In this document: positions 17,612 to 27,171 of the stretch, one piece after another
How the letters are laid out: every line of letters begins with the position of its first letter
How positions within the stretch are numbered: the first letter of the stretch is position 1
Source: Pedobacter sp. Leaf194
Lineage (GTDB): Bacteria > Bacteroidota > Bacteroidia > Sphingobacteriales > Sphingobacteriaceae
DNA: 64,000 nt
Direction of reading: 5' to 3'
Assembly (NCBI RefSeq): GCF_001423945.1
Contig: NZ_LMPU01000001.1
Location: 803,971-867,970 of the forward strand
Notes under the pieces: model-generated
Told to the model about the DNA's origin: nothing
The model's database searches: none
What the model saw: only the letters and a program-made list of their open reading frames with translations
Translations under genes and position numbers: made by a program

Positions 17612-18742
17612 TTAATCTGCTGAAACTGTTTCGATGAATCTGATATCAGTTCTCACCGGAAAATGGTCAGATAGTTTTGCCTTCGTAATCTGATAGTTGA
17701 GAATTTCGAAATCTTTGCTTGTTGCAATGTAGTCGATTTGAAAGTTTGGGAACTTCCCATTATACGTTTTGCCAAAACCCGAACCTTTTTTAATAAAAGA
17801 ATTGTTAAGGCCCTTTGTAACCTGATTAACTGCGTAAGATGCCGGAGTATCGTTAAAATCGCCGGCAATTAAATATGGCCACTGGCACTTTGCCATTTCT
17901 TTTTTCATAATGTCTACCTGGTCACTTCGTTTTACGAAAGCCCGTTTCAACATCCTTAAAATTCTTTTGGAAGCATAAAGTTTCCCTCTGGTTTTTTGAG
18001 TAAGCTGGTCGATAAACTGATAATCTTGTGGCTGAAAACTTATCGACTGGAAATGAACGTTGAAGACCCTCATCGTTTTTCCTTTGATGTCCAGATCGGC
18101 AAAAATACTCATATTGTCTCCGGAAGATTCGAAGACAATTTCGCCTTTATTCTTAATCGGAAATTTGGAGAAAATAGCAAGTCCGAATGCATCAAAATCA
18201 TTTTCGGTGCCGGCCGGACGGAAATAATAATTATCCATTTTTAACAACTTTTTCAAGCTGTCTATCGTATTTAACTTTCCTTTTTTTCGGGTATAAAATT
18301 CCTGAAAACAAATTACGTCAGGATTCTGGTCTTTAACAACCTGCAGCATTTTTTCTTTTACCGGAATAGAATTATCCTCTCCAAATAACTTAAAGCTGTG
18401 CACGTTATAAGTCATCATTCTTATCGAACCAACTTCTTTTTCGGCTCCGCCCTCAATACCTCCGAAGCCAAAAGTAGCGTGGAATGTTCTAAAACCAATT
18501 ACGATTACAAGGATAATGATAATTGAAAAAACCCATCGCTTTCTTAAACTCCACCAGATAAAAAACAGAAAAGAAACGACAAGCGAGTAAGGATAAGCCA
18601 AAGCAAAATATGCCATCAGGAAATTTTTGCGTGGGTCGATGTAGCCGGCAATGGTTCCAAGCAACAGGCAGATGACCGAAACAACAGTTAAGGGCAAAAA
18701 GATTTTGTCAAAAAAAGAATATTTAGATTTTGGCTTCGGCAT
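17612..18742 (-). CDS. Membrane-anchored endonuclease/exonuclease/phosphatase-family protein
   Basis: The protein has 376 residues with three N-terminal membrane helices (about 13-32, 38-62, 70-86). A globular EEP domain follows from about 105: MMTYNVHSF, then VICFQEFYT with the metal-binding Glu, AGDFNDTPASYA and a terminal SDHFPV with the catalytic His. The motifs appear intact, so a metal-dependent phosphodiesterase is likely, with the active domain probably outside the cytoplasmic membrane. Its start codon directly abuts the stop of the rhomboid gene upstream (18743). The order mutL-rhomboid-rhomboid-EEP recurs in Bacteroidota in my recollection. The substrate is unknown. Confidence 0.88.
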   Translation of the reverse strand: MPKPKSKYSFFDKIFLPLTVVSVICLLLGTIAGYIDPRKNFLMAYFALAYPYSLVVSFLFFIWWSLRKRWVFSIIIILVIVIGFRTFHATFGFGGIEGGAEKEVGSIRMMTYNVHSFKLFGEDNSIPVKEKMLQVVKDQNPDVICFQEFYTRKKGKLNTIDSLKKLLKMDNYYFRPAGTENDFDAFGLAIFSKFPIKNKGEIVFESSGDNMSIFADLDIKGKTMRVFNVHFQSISFQPQDYQFIDQLTQKTRGKLYASKRILRMLKRAFVKRSDQVDIMKKEMAKCQWPYLIAGDFNDTPASYAVNQVTKGLNNSFIKKGSGFGKTYNGKFPNFQIDYIATSKDFEILNYQITKAKLSDHFPVRTDIRFIETVSAD

Positions 18743-19597
18743 TTAATCTTTACTGGCTTTAAACAATTTTTCTTTCTCGGTTGCGGTTAAGTTATCATAA
18801 CCGGATTTAGATATCTTATCTAAAATTTCATCTACTTCGTTTTGTGAAACACCTTTAAAAGTAGGCTTTTTTATCGGTTGCTCGTTTTTTACCACGCGTA
18901 ATTTCGGTTTTTTTTCGAAAATTTTACTCAGGTCATTCCCACTCTGAAGCATTTTTATGTAGCTAAAACCTAAAATTGCGCCACCAATGTGCGCCAAACT
19001 TCCACCAGCGTTTGTTGAACCGAGGCTCAGAATATCGAGTATAAAATAAGCAAGGGCAAGGTATTTTATCTTTACCTCACCTAAAAACATAAGGTAAAAA
19101 GCGTAATTAGGAACCAGCGTAGCTGTTGCGACAATAATGGCCATTACGCAGCCTGAGGCGCCGATTACGGTTATCCCAGCCAGGCTATCAGCGAAAACGG
19201 GGAACAGGTTTATCCCCGCAATAAATAACAAAGCCCCCGCTAAACCGCCTACGATAAACACAAAGTGAAACTGGCGGCTTTTTAAAAAATTCATAAAAAC
19301 CTGCCCAAACCAAAATAACCCAAGCATGTTAAACAGTAGATGAAGAAAGCCATCATGGAAAAACATGTAGGTGAAAACGGTGTAAAATCTTTCTGGCAGT
19401 TTTGAAAATGATGCCGGCAGGGCGAAATATTCCCTAACCAAATCGTAAACGTCAACATTTGTCCGCGTTAAGAAAGCAACCAGTGCTATCAAAGCGGTAA
19501 CAATAAAAATAATTGTATTTATGCCGATGTAAAAAAACAAAGGATTGCCCGATCGGAAAACTTTAAAGCTTAAGTCTTTAAAAATATTGTTATTCAT
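18743..19597 (-). CDS. Rhomboid-family intramembrane serine protease (second copy)
   Basis: With the ATG at 19597 the protein has 284 residues. That start overlaps the stop of the preceding rhomboid gene by 8 bases (ATGAATAA), a coupled arrangement; longer readings use a non-ATG start inside that gene. Six or more hydrophobic helices are visible. The catalytic Ser is residue 148 in GASG and the His is residue 203 in AHIGG, so the dyad is intact. An extra C-terminal cytoplasmic tail of about 70 residues ends with the charged motif NEVDEILDKISKSGYDNLT. The enzyme cleaves membrane proteins within the bilayer; targets are unknown. Confidence 0.9.
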   Translation of the reverse strand: MNNNIFKDLSFKVFRSGNPLFFYIGINTIIFIVTALIALVAFLTRTNVDVYDLVREYFALPASFSKLPERFYTVFTYMFFHDGFLHLLFNMLGLFWFGQVFMNFLKSRQFHFVFIVGGLAGALLFIAGINLFPVFADSLAGITVIGASGCVMAIIVATATLVPNYAFYLMFLGEVKIKYLALAYFILDILSLGSTNAGGSLAHIGGAILGFSYIKMLQSGNDLSKIFEKKPKLRVVKNEQPIKKPTFKGVSQNEVDEILDKISKSGYDNLTATEKEKLFKASKD

Positions 19598-20300
19598 AGT
19601 AAGTATAAAATGTGTCTTTATCCTTCCATATTTTAACCAGAATGAAGCCAATTAAAGCGCCACCCAAATGAGCATAATGCGCAACGGAATCTCCTGCAAA
19701 CTTGCCAACGCCTAAAACTAACTCGATAATTATATACACCGGAATAATGTATTTCGCTTTTACCGGAACAGGAATAAACATGATTAACAATTCTGCATTT
19801 GGATACAGCATACCAAAAGCAACTAGCAGGCCAAAAATTGCGCCTGAAGCGCCAAGCATCGGTCCGTAATAGATTTCTCCCATCATTTTTATTTTATCCT
19901 GGGGAGCAGATAAGTTTTGAGTTACATCGAAAGTTACGTGGCCAACAACCGAATAAACTTCATATGCTTGCACAGCCCATTGCAGCGCCAGCGCCCCCAG
20001 GCCAGTTATAAAATAAAAGATTATAAATTTTTTAGCGCCCCATCTGCTTTCGAGTAAGCTGCCGAAACTATAGAGGGCGAACATGTTAAAGATTATATGA
20101 AAATAATCTACCGGACTATGCATGAACATATAGGTAATCGGCTGCCATATTTTAAAATCCGGAGAGTCAAAATAATAAACGGCAAACCAATCTACAAAAG
20201 GATAGCCGCCATTAGGCCTGAAAACTAGTGTGCCGATAAAAAATATAACATTTATAATCAGCAAATTTTTTACTACCGGCGGTATATGTATTCTGTTCAT
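19590..20300 (-). CDS. Rhomboid-family intramembrane serine protease (first copy)
   Basis: This 236-residue polytopic membrane protease has an intact Ser152 (GASG) and His211 (AHLGG) dyad. It also has the family's HIIFNMFALYSFGSLLE and a W-R-like SRWGAKKF segment. It lies 38 bases downstream of mutL and overlaps the next rhomboid gene by 8 bases. The two paralogues share fold and motifs but differ in sequence and tail length, which suggests an old duplication with separate substrates. Function beyond intramembrane proteolysis cannot be read. Confidence 0.92.
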   Translation of the reverse strand: MNRIHIPPVVKNLLIINVIFFIGTLVFRPNGGYPFVDWFAVYYFDSPDFKIWQPITYMFMHSPVDYFHIIFNMFALYSFGSLLESRWGAKKFIIFYFITGLGALALQWAVQAYEVYSVVGHVTFDVTQNLSAPQDKIKMMGEIYYGPMLGASGAIFGLLVAFGMLYPNAELLIMFIPVPVKAKYIIPVYIIIELVLGVGKFAGDSVAHYAHLGGALIGFILVKIWKDKDTFYTYYE

Positions 20301-20338
20301 TTATCTTTTGTTTCTTTAAACGCCCGCTCTCGGCTGCG

Positions 20339-22174
20339 TTATTTTTCAAATTTCTTATCCAACTCACCTAAGGTAATTGTTTGGATAATGGGTTTCCCAC
20401 TTACGCTAAAGTTAGGCGTTTTGCAGGCGAAAAGTTCATCAATTAATGTGTTCATTTCTTCCTGACCTAAATTTGTACCAGCTTTAATGGCGCTGTTTTT
20501 GGCTAAGCTTCTTGCTAAACTGTCGCGTTTGGTCAATTTTAAATCTTGTTGCGTGTTTTTAAAACCTTCAATAAGCTGTTCAAACAATTGTGTTTCGTTA
20601 ATGTTTGCGCTTCCTAAATCTACCGGAATTCCTTCAACAACTAAAGTATTTTTACCAAATTCCCGAACGTCGAACCCTAAGCTTTTAATGTCGTCGAGCA
20701 AGCTCTTGGCCAATTCGAAATCGTTAGCATTTAAGGTAATCGTTTGCGGAAACAAACTTTGCTGCGATGCACCTTTTCTATCATCGAGATGAATTAGAAA
20801 CCGTTCGTAAAGTATGCGCTCATGTGCCATTTGCTGGTCGATAACCATTAAACCCGATTTTATTTGCGAAACGATGTATCGGTTATGCAATTGCATATAT
20901 TGCTTTTGCTTGGTTTCAAGTATCGTTTCATCAGCATAAAAAGAGGCCTGTTCAATAACCGGTTCCTGAGTGATTTCATAAAGCGAACCCCAGTTTTTTG
21001 CACTTGGTTTGGCTTCATAATTTCGTGGGGAAGAAGCGTATCCCGAAACGGAACTGGTTTCGGTTGCAAAAGGATTAAAATCAGGGTTGAAATTGATGGT
21101 TGGCGGCACAATGTCTTCTACCGCTTTTGGAGAAATCATATTGCTAAAACCTGTTTCCTGATCAAAATCTAAGGTTGGAGAAATATTATACCTTCCGATT
21201 GAGCGCTTTACGGCAGATTTTAAGATTGCGTAAATGGATTTTTCATCCAGGTATTTAATTTCCGTTTTCGTTGGATGAACATTTACATCAATTTTTGCCG
21301 GGTCAATTTCTATAAATAATACGTAAAGCGGATAGCTGTCGTCGGGCAGCAAATCATCAAAAGCCGAACTTACCGCATGGTTTAAGTACGGATCTTTTAT
21401 GAAACGGTTATTAACGAAAAAAAACTGTTCGCCCCTTGTTTTTTTAGCAAAGGCTGGCTTTCCAATATAGCCTTTCAGGTTAATAATCGTTGTATCTTCT
21501 TCTACAGGAACTAAACGCTCGTTATAGTTGTTCCCAAAAATATGAACAATCCGTTGCTTTAAATTTCCTTTTGGTAAGTTAAAAATCTCGGTTCCATCAT
21601 GGTGTAAGCTAAAAAAAACGGCAGGGTGGGCCAGGGCAACTCTTGTAAATTCATCGATTATATGACGCATTTCAACAGGATTACTTTTCAAAAAGTTTCT
21701 CCTTGCAGGCGTATTAAAAAATAAATTCTTAATCGAAATTTGTGTTCCCGGGGAAGTTGCAACGGGTTCCTGGGCAGTAACCACAGCACCTTCTATACTT
21801 ATGCAGGTACCAACTTCATCCTCGTGCCTGCGGGTTTTCATTTCAACTTGCGAAATGGCTGCAATTGACGCCATTGCCTCGCCACGGAAACCCATTGTAC
21901 GAATGGCAAATAAATCTTCGGCCTTTTTAACCTTTGATGTTGCATGGCGCTCAAAGCACATTCTGGCATCGGTAACGCTCATGCCACAGCCATTATCAAT
22001 AATCTGAATCAAAGCCTTACCCGCATCCTTTATCACGAGCTGAATTTTATTTGCACCAGCATCAATAGAATTTTCGAGCAATTCTTTTACGGCAGAAGCA
22101 GGTCGTTGAACGACTTCTCCGGCAGCAATTTGATTGGCAACAGCATCGGGCAAGAGGTGAATAATATCAGTCAT
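20339..22174 (-). CDS. mutL: DNA mismatch repair protein MutL
   Basis: This 611-residue GHKL-ATPase couples MutS mismatch recognition to downstream repair. The N-terminal ATPase shows ANQIAAGEVVQRP, ELLENSIDAGA, DNGCGM, and GFRGEAMASIAAI with ATSK. The C-terminal dimerization domain starts around 430. At the endonuclease metal site the canonical DQHA-x2-E-x4-E reads DQQMAHERILYE, so the His is Gln. The acidic residues remain, and so does a late C-x-P...GKP segment. Nicking activity is therefore uncertain. I chose ATG 22174 (MTDIIHLLPDAVANQ) over a TTG four codons upstream. It leads the mutL-rhomboid-rhomboid-EEP series. Confidence 0.96.
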   Translation of the reverse strand: MTDIIHLLPDAVANQIAAGEVVQRPASAVKELLENSIDAGANKIQLVIKDAGKALIQIIDNGCGMSVTDARMCFERHATSKVKKAEDLFAIRTMGFRGEAMASIAAISQVEMKTRRHEDEVGTCISIEGAVVTAQEPVATSPGTQISIKNLFFNTPARRNFLKSNPVEMRHIIDEFTRVALAHPAVFFSLHHDGTEIFNLPKGNLKQRIVHIFGNNYNERLVPVEEDTTIINLKGYIGKPAFAKKTRGEQFFFVNNRFIKDPYLNHAVSSAFDDLLPDDSYPLYVLFIEIDPAKIDVNVHPTKTEIKYLDEKSIYAILKSAVKRSIGRYNISPTLDFDQETGFSNMISPKAVEDIVPPTINFNPDFNPFATETSSVSGYASSPRNYEAKPSAKNWGSLYEITQEPVIEQASFYADETILETKQKQYMQLHNRYIVSQIKSGLMVIDQQMAHERILYERFLIHLDDRKGASQQSLFPQTITLNANDFELAKSLLDDIKSLGFDVREFGKNTLVVEGIPVDLGSANINETQLFEQLIEGFKNTQQDLKLTKRDSLARSLAKNSAIKAGTNLGQEEMNTLIDELFACKTPNFSVSGKPIIQTITLGELDKKFEK

Positions 22175-22358
22175 GTAATAAGGCAATGTGAATTCGCTAA
22201 ATTATGCAAAATAAGCTTAAGGAATGCCTTTTGTTTAAAACTCAACACGTAAATGACTGTCGTTAAATGCATAAAACTGCCTGTCGCAAAGATGACGTAA
22301 ACAAGTCTTACTCAAATTTGAACTATAAACTTACATTTGTTTAAACGCTTCAATAAAT

Positions 22359-22928
22359 ATGAAACTTTCAGATAAGCTAAAAGAACTTCGAAATCAGCAT
22401 GGCTTAAGTCAGGAGGAATTGGCCAGGAGGGCCGGCTTAAGCTTAAGAACTATTCAGCGGGTTGAATTGGATGAAACCGAACCCAGAGGAGATACTTTAA
22501 TTAGAATTACCGGAGTATTTAATTTAAAACCGAATGATTTGATTGTGGAGACTATTGAGCGGGACAAATACTTTCTGCCGGTTTTGAATTTATCGGCATT
22601 GAGTTTTATCTTTTTCCCTTTGTTAGGAATTGTTGTTCCATTGATTATTTGGGTTTTGAAGAGAGAGAAATCTACAGAAGCCGACGGTAAAAGACTTTTG
22701 AACTTTCAGATGACCTGGTGCATTGCTTTGGTAGCAGTGTATGGCTTGCTAATTGCTCAAAAAATGTTTCATATTGGAAGTTTTGGGCCGCCAGAAACTG
22801 TTTTGATAATGTTAATCGCATTATACGTTATTAATTTTCTATTGATTATCATTAATATTTTCCTTGCTGCAGGCAATCGAAACTTATTTTATCAACCAGC
22901 CATTCCATTCCTTAAGGCAAAACCATAA
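22359..22928 (+). CDS. XRE-family HTH regulator with membrane domain
   Basis: The protein has 189 residues. Positions 1-65 are a Cro/C1-type helix-turn-helix (LKELRNQHGLSQEELARRAGLSLRTIQ followed by the recognition helix). About 75-175 hold three hydrophobic helices, resembling a DUF4870-type membrane domain (FFPLLGIVVPLIIWVLKRE, LLNFQMTW). This fusion suggests a membrane-tethered regulator. It stands alone, divergent from mutL, and its targets are unknown. Confidence 0.85.
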   Translation: MKLSDKLKELRNQHGLSQEELARRAGLSLRTIQRVELDETEPRGDTLIRITGVFNLKPNDLIVETIERDKYFLPVLNLSALSFIFFPLLGIVVPLIIWVLKREKSTEADGKRLLNFQMTWCIALVAVYGLLIAQKMFHIGSFGPPETVLIMLIALYVINFLLIIINIFLAAGNRNLFYQPAIPFLKAKP

Positions 22929-23014
22929 AATATGCCTTTGATTTTTAAAGAACTGGCGGCTTTTAAAACGCCTTTGTAAAACTCAAATTACAAAGTGATA
23001 TGATTTCAATTATC

Positions 23015-23022
23015 TATCTTTA
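23015..23022 (+). promoter_or_regulatory. -7-like element abutting the amidohydrolase start
   Basis: TATCTTTA differs from TAnnTTTG only in its last base and ends 5 bases before the ATG at 23028, so the message may lack a leader. Confidence 0.35.
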
Positions 23023-23027
23023 GCGTT

Positions 23028-24659
23028 ATGAAATCATTTATTTATGCAATAATTCTTGCGCTTTTTCTTTCATCTTGCGGAAAAGAAAAGGCCGATGTAA
23101 TTGTTTATAACGCCAAGGTTTACACAGTCGACCAAAATTTTAATATTGCCGAGGCTTTTGCTGTTAAAGACGGTAAAATTTTAGCGGTTGGGAAAACCAG
23201 GGAAATTAGAAGTAAATACAGTTCATCAGAAGAAATTGATGCAGCCGGCAAGGCGGTTTATCCCGGCTTTATAGATGCACATGCACATTTTTTTGGCTAC
23301 GGACAAAGTTTGCAAACGGCAGACCTGCGGGAAACAAAATCATGGGAAGAAGTAATTAAGCGATTAACAGCTTTTGCCGAAACTCATCCTGATGGCTGGC
23401 TAATTGGCAACGGTTGGGACCAAAATGATTGGGCTGATAAAGCTTTTCCGACCAATGAAAAACTTACTGAACTTTTCCCAAACCGGCCTGTTTTTTTAAA
23501 TCGTATTGATGGCCATGCCGCTATTGCAAACCAAAAAGCGTTAGATGATGCCGGAATTAAAGGCGAGCAAAAATTAACCGGAGGAGATATGCTTACGAAA
23601 AACGGTAAGCTTACAGGCGTGTTGATTGATAACGCCGTTGGATTGGTAGAAAGTAAAATCCCTTCGCCTGATGCGAAGCTTGCAGAGAAAATTTTAACTG
23701 ATGCCCAGCGAAATTGTTTTGCTGCCGGTTTAACAACTATTGATGATTGCGGCCTGGGCTTTGAAGCAGTAGATTTTATTGAGAAATTGCAAAAAGAAAA
23801 TAAGCTTAAAATGCGTTTGTACGTAATGCTTTCTGATGCAGAACCCAATTACGATTATTTATTTAAACGTGGCGCCATAAAAACCGACCGACTGAATGTT
23901 AGAGCTTTCAAAGTTTATGCTGATGGTGCGCTGGGTTCAAGGGGTGCTTGTTTGTTGAAACCCTACACCGATATGCCGGAGAAATCGGGTTTCTTATTGA
24001 GTGATATTAAGCATTATGAGGAAGTTGCCGTAAAAATTGCCGAACATAATTTTCAAATGTGTACCCATGCAATCGGCGACTCTGCAAACCGCGTAATGCT
24101 AAAAATTTACAACAAAGTTTTAAAAGGTAAAAACGATAGGCGCTGGCGGATTGAGCATGCTCAGGTAGTTAATTCGGACGATTTCGATTTATTTGGCAAA
24201 GCCAGCATAATTCCTTCCGTGCAGCCAACGCACGCCACCTCGGATATGTATTGGGCTGGACAGAGATTGGGTGTAAAACGGCTTAAAGATGCCTACGCCT
24301 ACAAACAATTGTTGAAACAAAACGGCTGGATTCCCTTAGGTACAGATTTTCCCGTTGAAAACATAAATCCAATATTAACGTTTTATGCTGCAACAGTGCG
24401 TGAAGATGCCAAAGGTTTCCCGAAAGGGGGTTTTCAAATAGAAAATGCGTTAACACCAGAAGAAGCGATAAAGGGAATGACCATTTGGGCCGCTAAGGCA
24501 AACTTTGAAGAACAGGAAAAAGGCAGTCTTGAAAAAGGTAAAATGGCAGATTTTGTGATCTTAGATACAGATTTGTTGAAATCATCACCACAAAACATAT
24601 TAAAAACCAAAGTATTAAAAACCTATTTGAACGGAGAAAAAGTATATGAAGCGAAGTAG
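23028..24659 (+). CDS. YtcJ-like amidohydrolase lipoprotein
   Basis: This 543-residue metal-dependent hydrolase of the amidohydrolase superfamily (amidohydrolase_3/YtcJ group) carries a lipoprotein signal (LSSC, Cys17). The metal site begins with PGFIDAHAHFFGYG. Further marks are DGWLIGNGWDQNDW, a His in CTHAIGDSANR, the IEHAQ motif and the late GTDFPVENINPI Asp. The domain ends with the family's KGKMADFVILD and a short beta segment. It is expected on the periplasmic or outer-membrane surface. The substrate is unknown (relatives act on N-substituted amides or lactam-like compounds). The serine hydrolase gene begins inside its last 14 bases, so the two are translationally linked. Confidence 0.9.
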   Translation: MKSFIYAIILALFLSSCGKEKADVIVYNAKVYTVDQNFNIAEAFAVKDGKILAVGKTREIRSKYSSSEEIDAAGKAVYPGFIDAHAHFFGYGQSLQTADLRETKSWEEVIKRLTAFAETHPDGWLIGNGWDQNDWADKAFPTNEKLTELFPNRPVFLNRIDGHAAIANQKALDDAGIKGEQKLTGGDMLTKNGKLTGVLIDNAVGLVESKIPSPDAKLAEKILTDAQRNCFAAGLTTIDDCGLGFEAVDFIEKLQKENKLKMRLYVMLSDAEPNYDYLFKRGAIKTDRLNVRAFKVYADGALGSRGACLLKPYTDMPEKSGFLLSDIKHYEEVAVKIAEHNFQMCTHAIGDSANRVMLKIYNKVLKGKNDRRWRIEHAQVVNSDDFDLFGKASIIPSVQPTHATSDMYWAGQRLGVKRLKDAYAYKQLLKQNGWIPLGTDFPVENINPILTFYAATVREDAKGFPKGGFQIENALTPEEAIKGMTIWAAKANFEEQEKGSLEKGKMADFVILDTDLLKSSPQNILKTKVLKTYLNGEKVYEAK

Positions 24660-26463
24660 ATTAATTATTCTGGCAGCGGCTAGTTTCTTTAATATTTTAT
24701 GTTTAATGGCTTGCGCACAAGAGCATACAGCCAACGAGAAAAAGCTTTCTGTTGCTAACAGTATATCCAAATCAACGGTGTTGTTGAACAATCAGGAAAC
24801 AATTGTTCCATTGAAATCGCTCGCGAAAAAGAATATTGCATCAGTTAGTTTAAGCTTTGCTTACAGCTCGGTTTTTGACAGTCTTGCCAATAAATATGAT
24901 AAAATAACTTCTTTCTCTGCCGATTCTTTTAAAGATAGTGTTAATCTGAACGACCTTGAAGACGATTTAAAATACTTCAACACCATTCTAATTTCTATTG
25001 ATGATCAAAATATTAATAAGGCAAAGTATGTAAGTTTTATAAATAGCATCAGTAAAAGTAAAACGGTAATAATTTCATATTTCGGAAATGGTACCGGCTT
25101 AAAAGGCTTTGATAATGTAAAAACACCAATCATCTGGACGGGTCAGAATTCTGCTGATGCTGCGGCGATTGTTCCTCAATATATTTTCGGAGGTATTGCG
25201 GCAGCCAATAAGTTAACAACAGCCTTTTCGGCAAAATACACTGCTGGCTCGGGCTTTACAACTACCGCTACACGATTAAAATATACCGTGCCGGAAGATG
25301 CCGGCTTAAATTCGAACAGTTTTAAAGATATAGATGCGATTGCTGCTGAGGCAATTAATCAACGAGCTACGCCTGGGCTGGTGGTTCTGGTCGCGAAAGA
25401 TGGAAAAGTTATCTTTAACAAGGCTTACGGCAAACACACCTACGATTCTAACTTGCCAGACAAAGTAACCGATATTTTTGATTTAGCTTCCGTTACCAAA
25501 GTAACTGCAACAACGCCCTCAGTAATGCGCCTTTTCGAAGAAGATAAGTTGAAATTAGATACAAACATAGGTGCCTATATCCCGAAGGCAAGAACTTCGC
25601 CCATGAACAATATCCAGGTTCGTGAGGTGATGTTGCACCAGGCCGGGTTCATTCCATACATTCCTTTTCACGATTATGTGAAAACCGGTGATTACAGTAG
25701 AGATTCATCTGCGGCTTACCCAACAAAAGTTGCCGATAATTACTACATTAAAAAAGGCTTCTTTAAAGATTTTATGTGGCCAAAAATGTTAAACTCGCCG
25801 ATAAAGACCCGCGGGCAATACGTTTACAGCGACATTAGCATGTATGTAATGAAAGATATTGTTGAGCACATTAGCGAAGAGCCGCTAAACCAATATGCAT
25901 ACGAAAATTTCTATAAGCCATTAGGCATGCAAACTGCCGGTTTTTTGCCTAGAAACAGATTCAAAGCAGATCAGATTATTCCGACAGAGGATGATAAATT
26001 TTTCAGGAAAACTTTACTTGTTGGTTATGTACATGATCAGGGTGCAGCGCTTGCGGGCGGTGTTTCCGGCCACGCAGGTTTATTCGCGAGTGCAAACGAT
26101 TTGGCCATCATTTATCAAATGTTGTTAAATCGCGGTACTTATGGCGGCGAAGTGTATTTTAAGCCGGCAACCGTTGATATGTTTACTTCTAAACAATCGG
26201 CTGTTAGTCGCCGTGGTTTAGGTTTCGATCGCTGGGATCCGGATACGACAAAACATTACCCTTCAGATTTAGCTTCACCTCAAACATACGGACATACCGG
26301 CTATACTGGAACCTGTATTTGGGTTGATCCATCACGTGGATTGGTTTACGTTTTTCTATCGAACCGCGTAAACCCAACAGTTAGCGACAAACTTTCGAAC
26401 TTAAAAATCAGAGGAAGAATTCAGGATGTTGTAAACAAGGCGATAGACGAATCAAAAAAATAA
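24646..26463 (+). CDS. Serine hydrolase (beta-lactamase fold) with orphan GH3 C-terminal-type domain
   Basis: The protein has 605 residues with a lipoprotein-like signal (LMAC). Residues about 33-205 (VANSISKSTVLLNNQETIVPL onward) look like the C-terminal domain of GH3 N-acetylglucosaminidases. The GH3 catalytic barrel that normally precedes it is absent. From about 215 a class C beta-lactamase/penicillin-binding fold follows, with Ser282-Val-Thr-Lys285, Tyr394-Ser-Asp and a late HTG. In longer Bacteroidota proteins I know the order as GH3 barrel, GH3 C-domain, beta-lactamase domain, so this one looks N-terminally reduced, yet it keeps its own signal peptide. A role in peptidoglycan or D-amino-acid peptide hydrolysis is plausible. 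It overlaps the amidohydrolase gene by 14 bases. Confidence 0.85.
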   Translation: MKRSRLIILAAASFFNILCLMACAQEHTANEKKLSVANSISKSTVLLNNQETIVPLKSLAKKNIASVSLSFAYSSVFDSLANKYDKITSFSADSFKDSVNLNDLEDDLKYFNTILISIDDQNINKAKYVSFINSISKSKTVIISYFGNGTGLKGFDNVKTPIIWTGQNSADAAAIVPQYIFGGIAAANKLTTAFSAKYTAGSGFTTTATRLKYTVPEDAGLNSNSFKDIDAIAAEAINQRATPGLVVLVAKDGKVIFNKAYGKHTYDSNLPDKVTDIFDLASVTKVTATTPSVMRLFEEDKLKLDTNIGAYIPKARTSPMNNIQVREVMLHQAGFIPYIPFHDYVKTGDYSRDSSAAYPTKVADNYYIKKGFFKDFMWPKMLNSPIKTRGQYVYSDISMYVMKDIVEHISEEPLNQYAYENFYKPLGMQTAGFLPRNRFKADQIIPTEDDKFFRKTLLVGYVHDQGAALAGGVSGHAGLFASANDLAIIYQMLLNRGTYGGEVYFKPATVDMFTSKQSAVSRRGLGFDRWDPDTTKHYPSDLASPQTYGHTGYTGTCIWVDPSRGLVYVFLSNRVNPTVSDKLSNLKIRGRIQDVVNKAIDESKK

Positions 26464-26469
26464 TTTTTA

Positions 26470-26499
26470 AGCCTGGAAGGTTTGAAAACCTTCCAGGCT
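26470..26499. terminator. Bidirectional terminator hairpin
   Basis: AGCCTGGAAGGTTT (26470-26483) pairs perfectly with AAACCTTCCAGGCT (26486-26499) between two convergent genes. The tight loop means the innermost pairs probably open. Confidence 0.8.
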
Positions 26500-26503
26500 A
26501 ATT

Positions 26504-27106
26504 TTACTCATCATCTAATAAGGTAACGCAATTTTCTGCGAGCTTTTTTATCCTCACATCAAAGGTTTTTTCGGCTTCGTTGTTTTTTGAGGATTGATAC
26601 AGATAACTTATCATTTTCTTTGTAGAATCATCTGGGTCGCAGGCATAAGCTTTTTCAAGATATGCAGCCGTTTTTGCCGAAAATTTATTGTAATCCTCTG
26701 TCATTTTACCATGCATTGCAACACTCTTTGCATCTGCAACCTCGTTTAGCTTTTTAACCATTGCCCGGCAATCTTTAAAATAATGATTTCCTAAAGCCAA
26801 ATAAGGCACATAATAACCCGGCGTTAACTGAATACTTTTTTCATAGTAAGGAATGGCCAGGTTCATTTGATTGGTTTCCTCATAAAGGCGGCCCAGGTGA
26901 TAACTTACGTTCGCCACTTGTTTTGCATTTAATTCTGAAGAACGTTTCATCAGCGACAAGGCAATTTCAATTGCCTTTTGTTTTTCGGTTTCAGTGGTTC
27001 TTATTACGGTATAATCCCAGTATAGATCTTTTATGCTTTGGTTCTGGGCAAAAACCGAAACGATACAAACCGAAAACAGGAGCGTGATTAGAAAAATTTT
27101 TTTCAT
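26504..27106 (-). CDS. Exported tetratricopeptide-repeat protein
   Basis: The protein has 200 residues with a signal peptide ending near residue 20 (VFAQ). It contains at least two TPR-like helical hairpins: VSYHLGRLYEETNQMNLAIPYYEKS and VPYLALGNHYFKD. A further helix pair follows near AAYLEKAYACDPDD. Such repeats serve as protein-binding scaffolds in the periplasm. Nothing in the sequence points to a partner. It ends at the convergent hairpin behind the serine hydrolase gene. Confidence 0.75.
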   Translation of the reverse strand: MKKIFLITLLFSVCIVSVFAQNQSIKDLYWDYTVIRTTETEKQKAIEIALSLMKRSSELNAKQVANVSYHLGRLYEETNQMNLAIPYYEKSIQLTPGYYVPYLALGNHYFKDCRAMVKKLNEVADAKSVAMHGKMTEDYNKFSAKTAAYLEKAYACDPDDSTKKMISYLYQSSKNNEAEKTFDVRIKKLAENCVTLLDDE

Positions 27107-27171
27107 GAAAGTGTTTATTTTAGTTTGATATAAAAGCTAAAAAGCAATTGCTTAATCAATGCAAATTAACC

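Noticed and set aside
23384-23848. 154-residue minus-strand frame opposite the amidohydrolase
   Set aside because: The plus-strand gene has full amidohydrolase motifs, and the antisense frame is rich in Ser/Pro as expected of a shadow.
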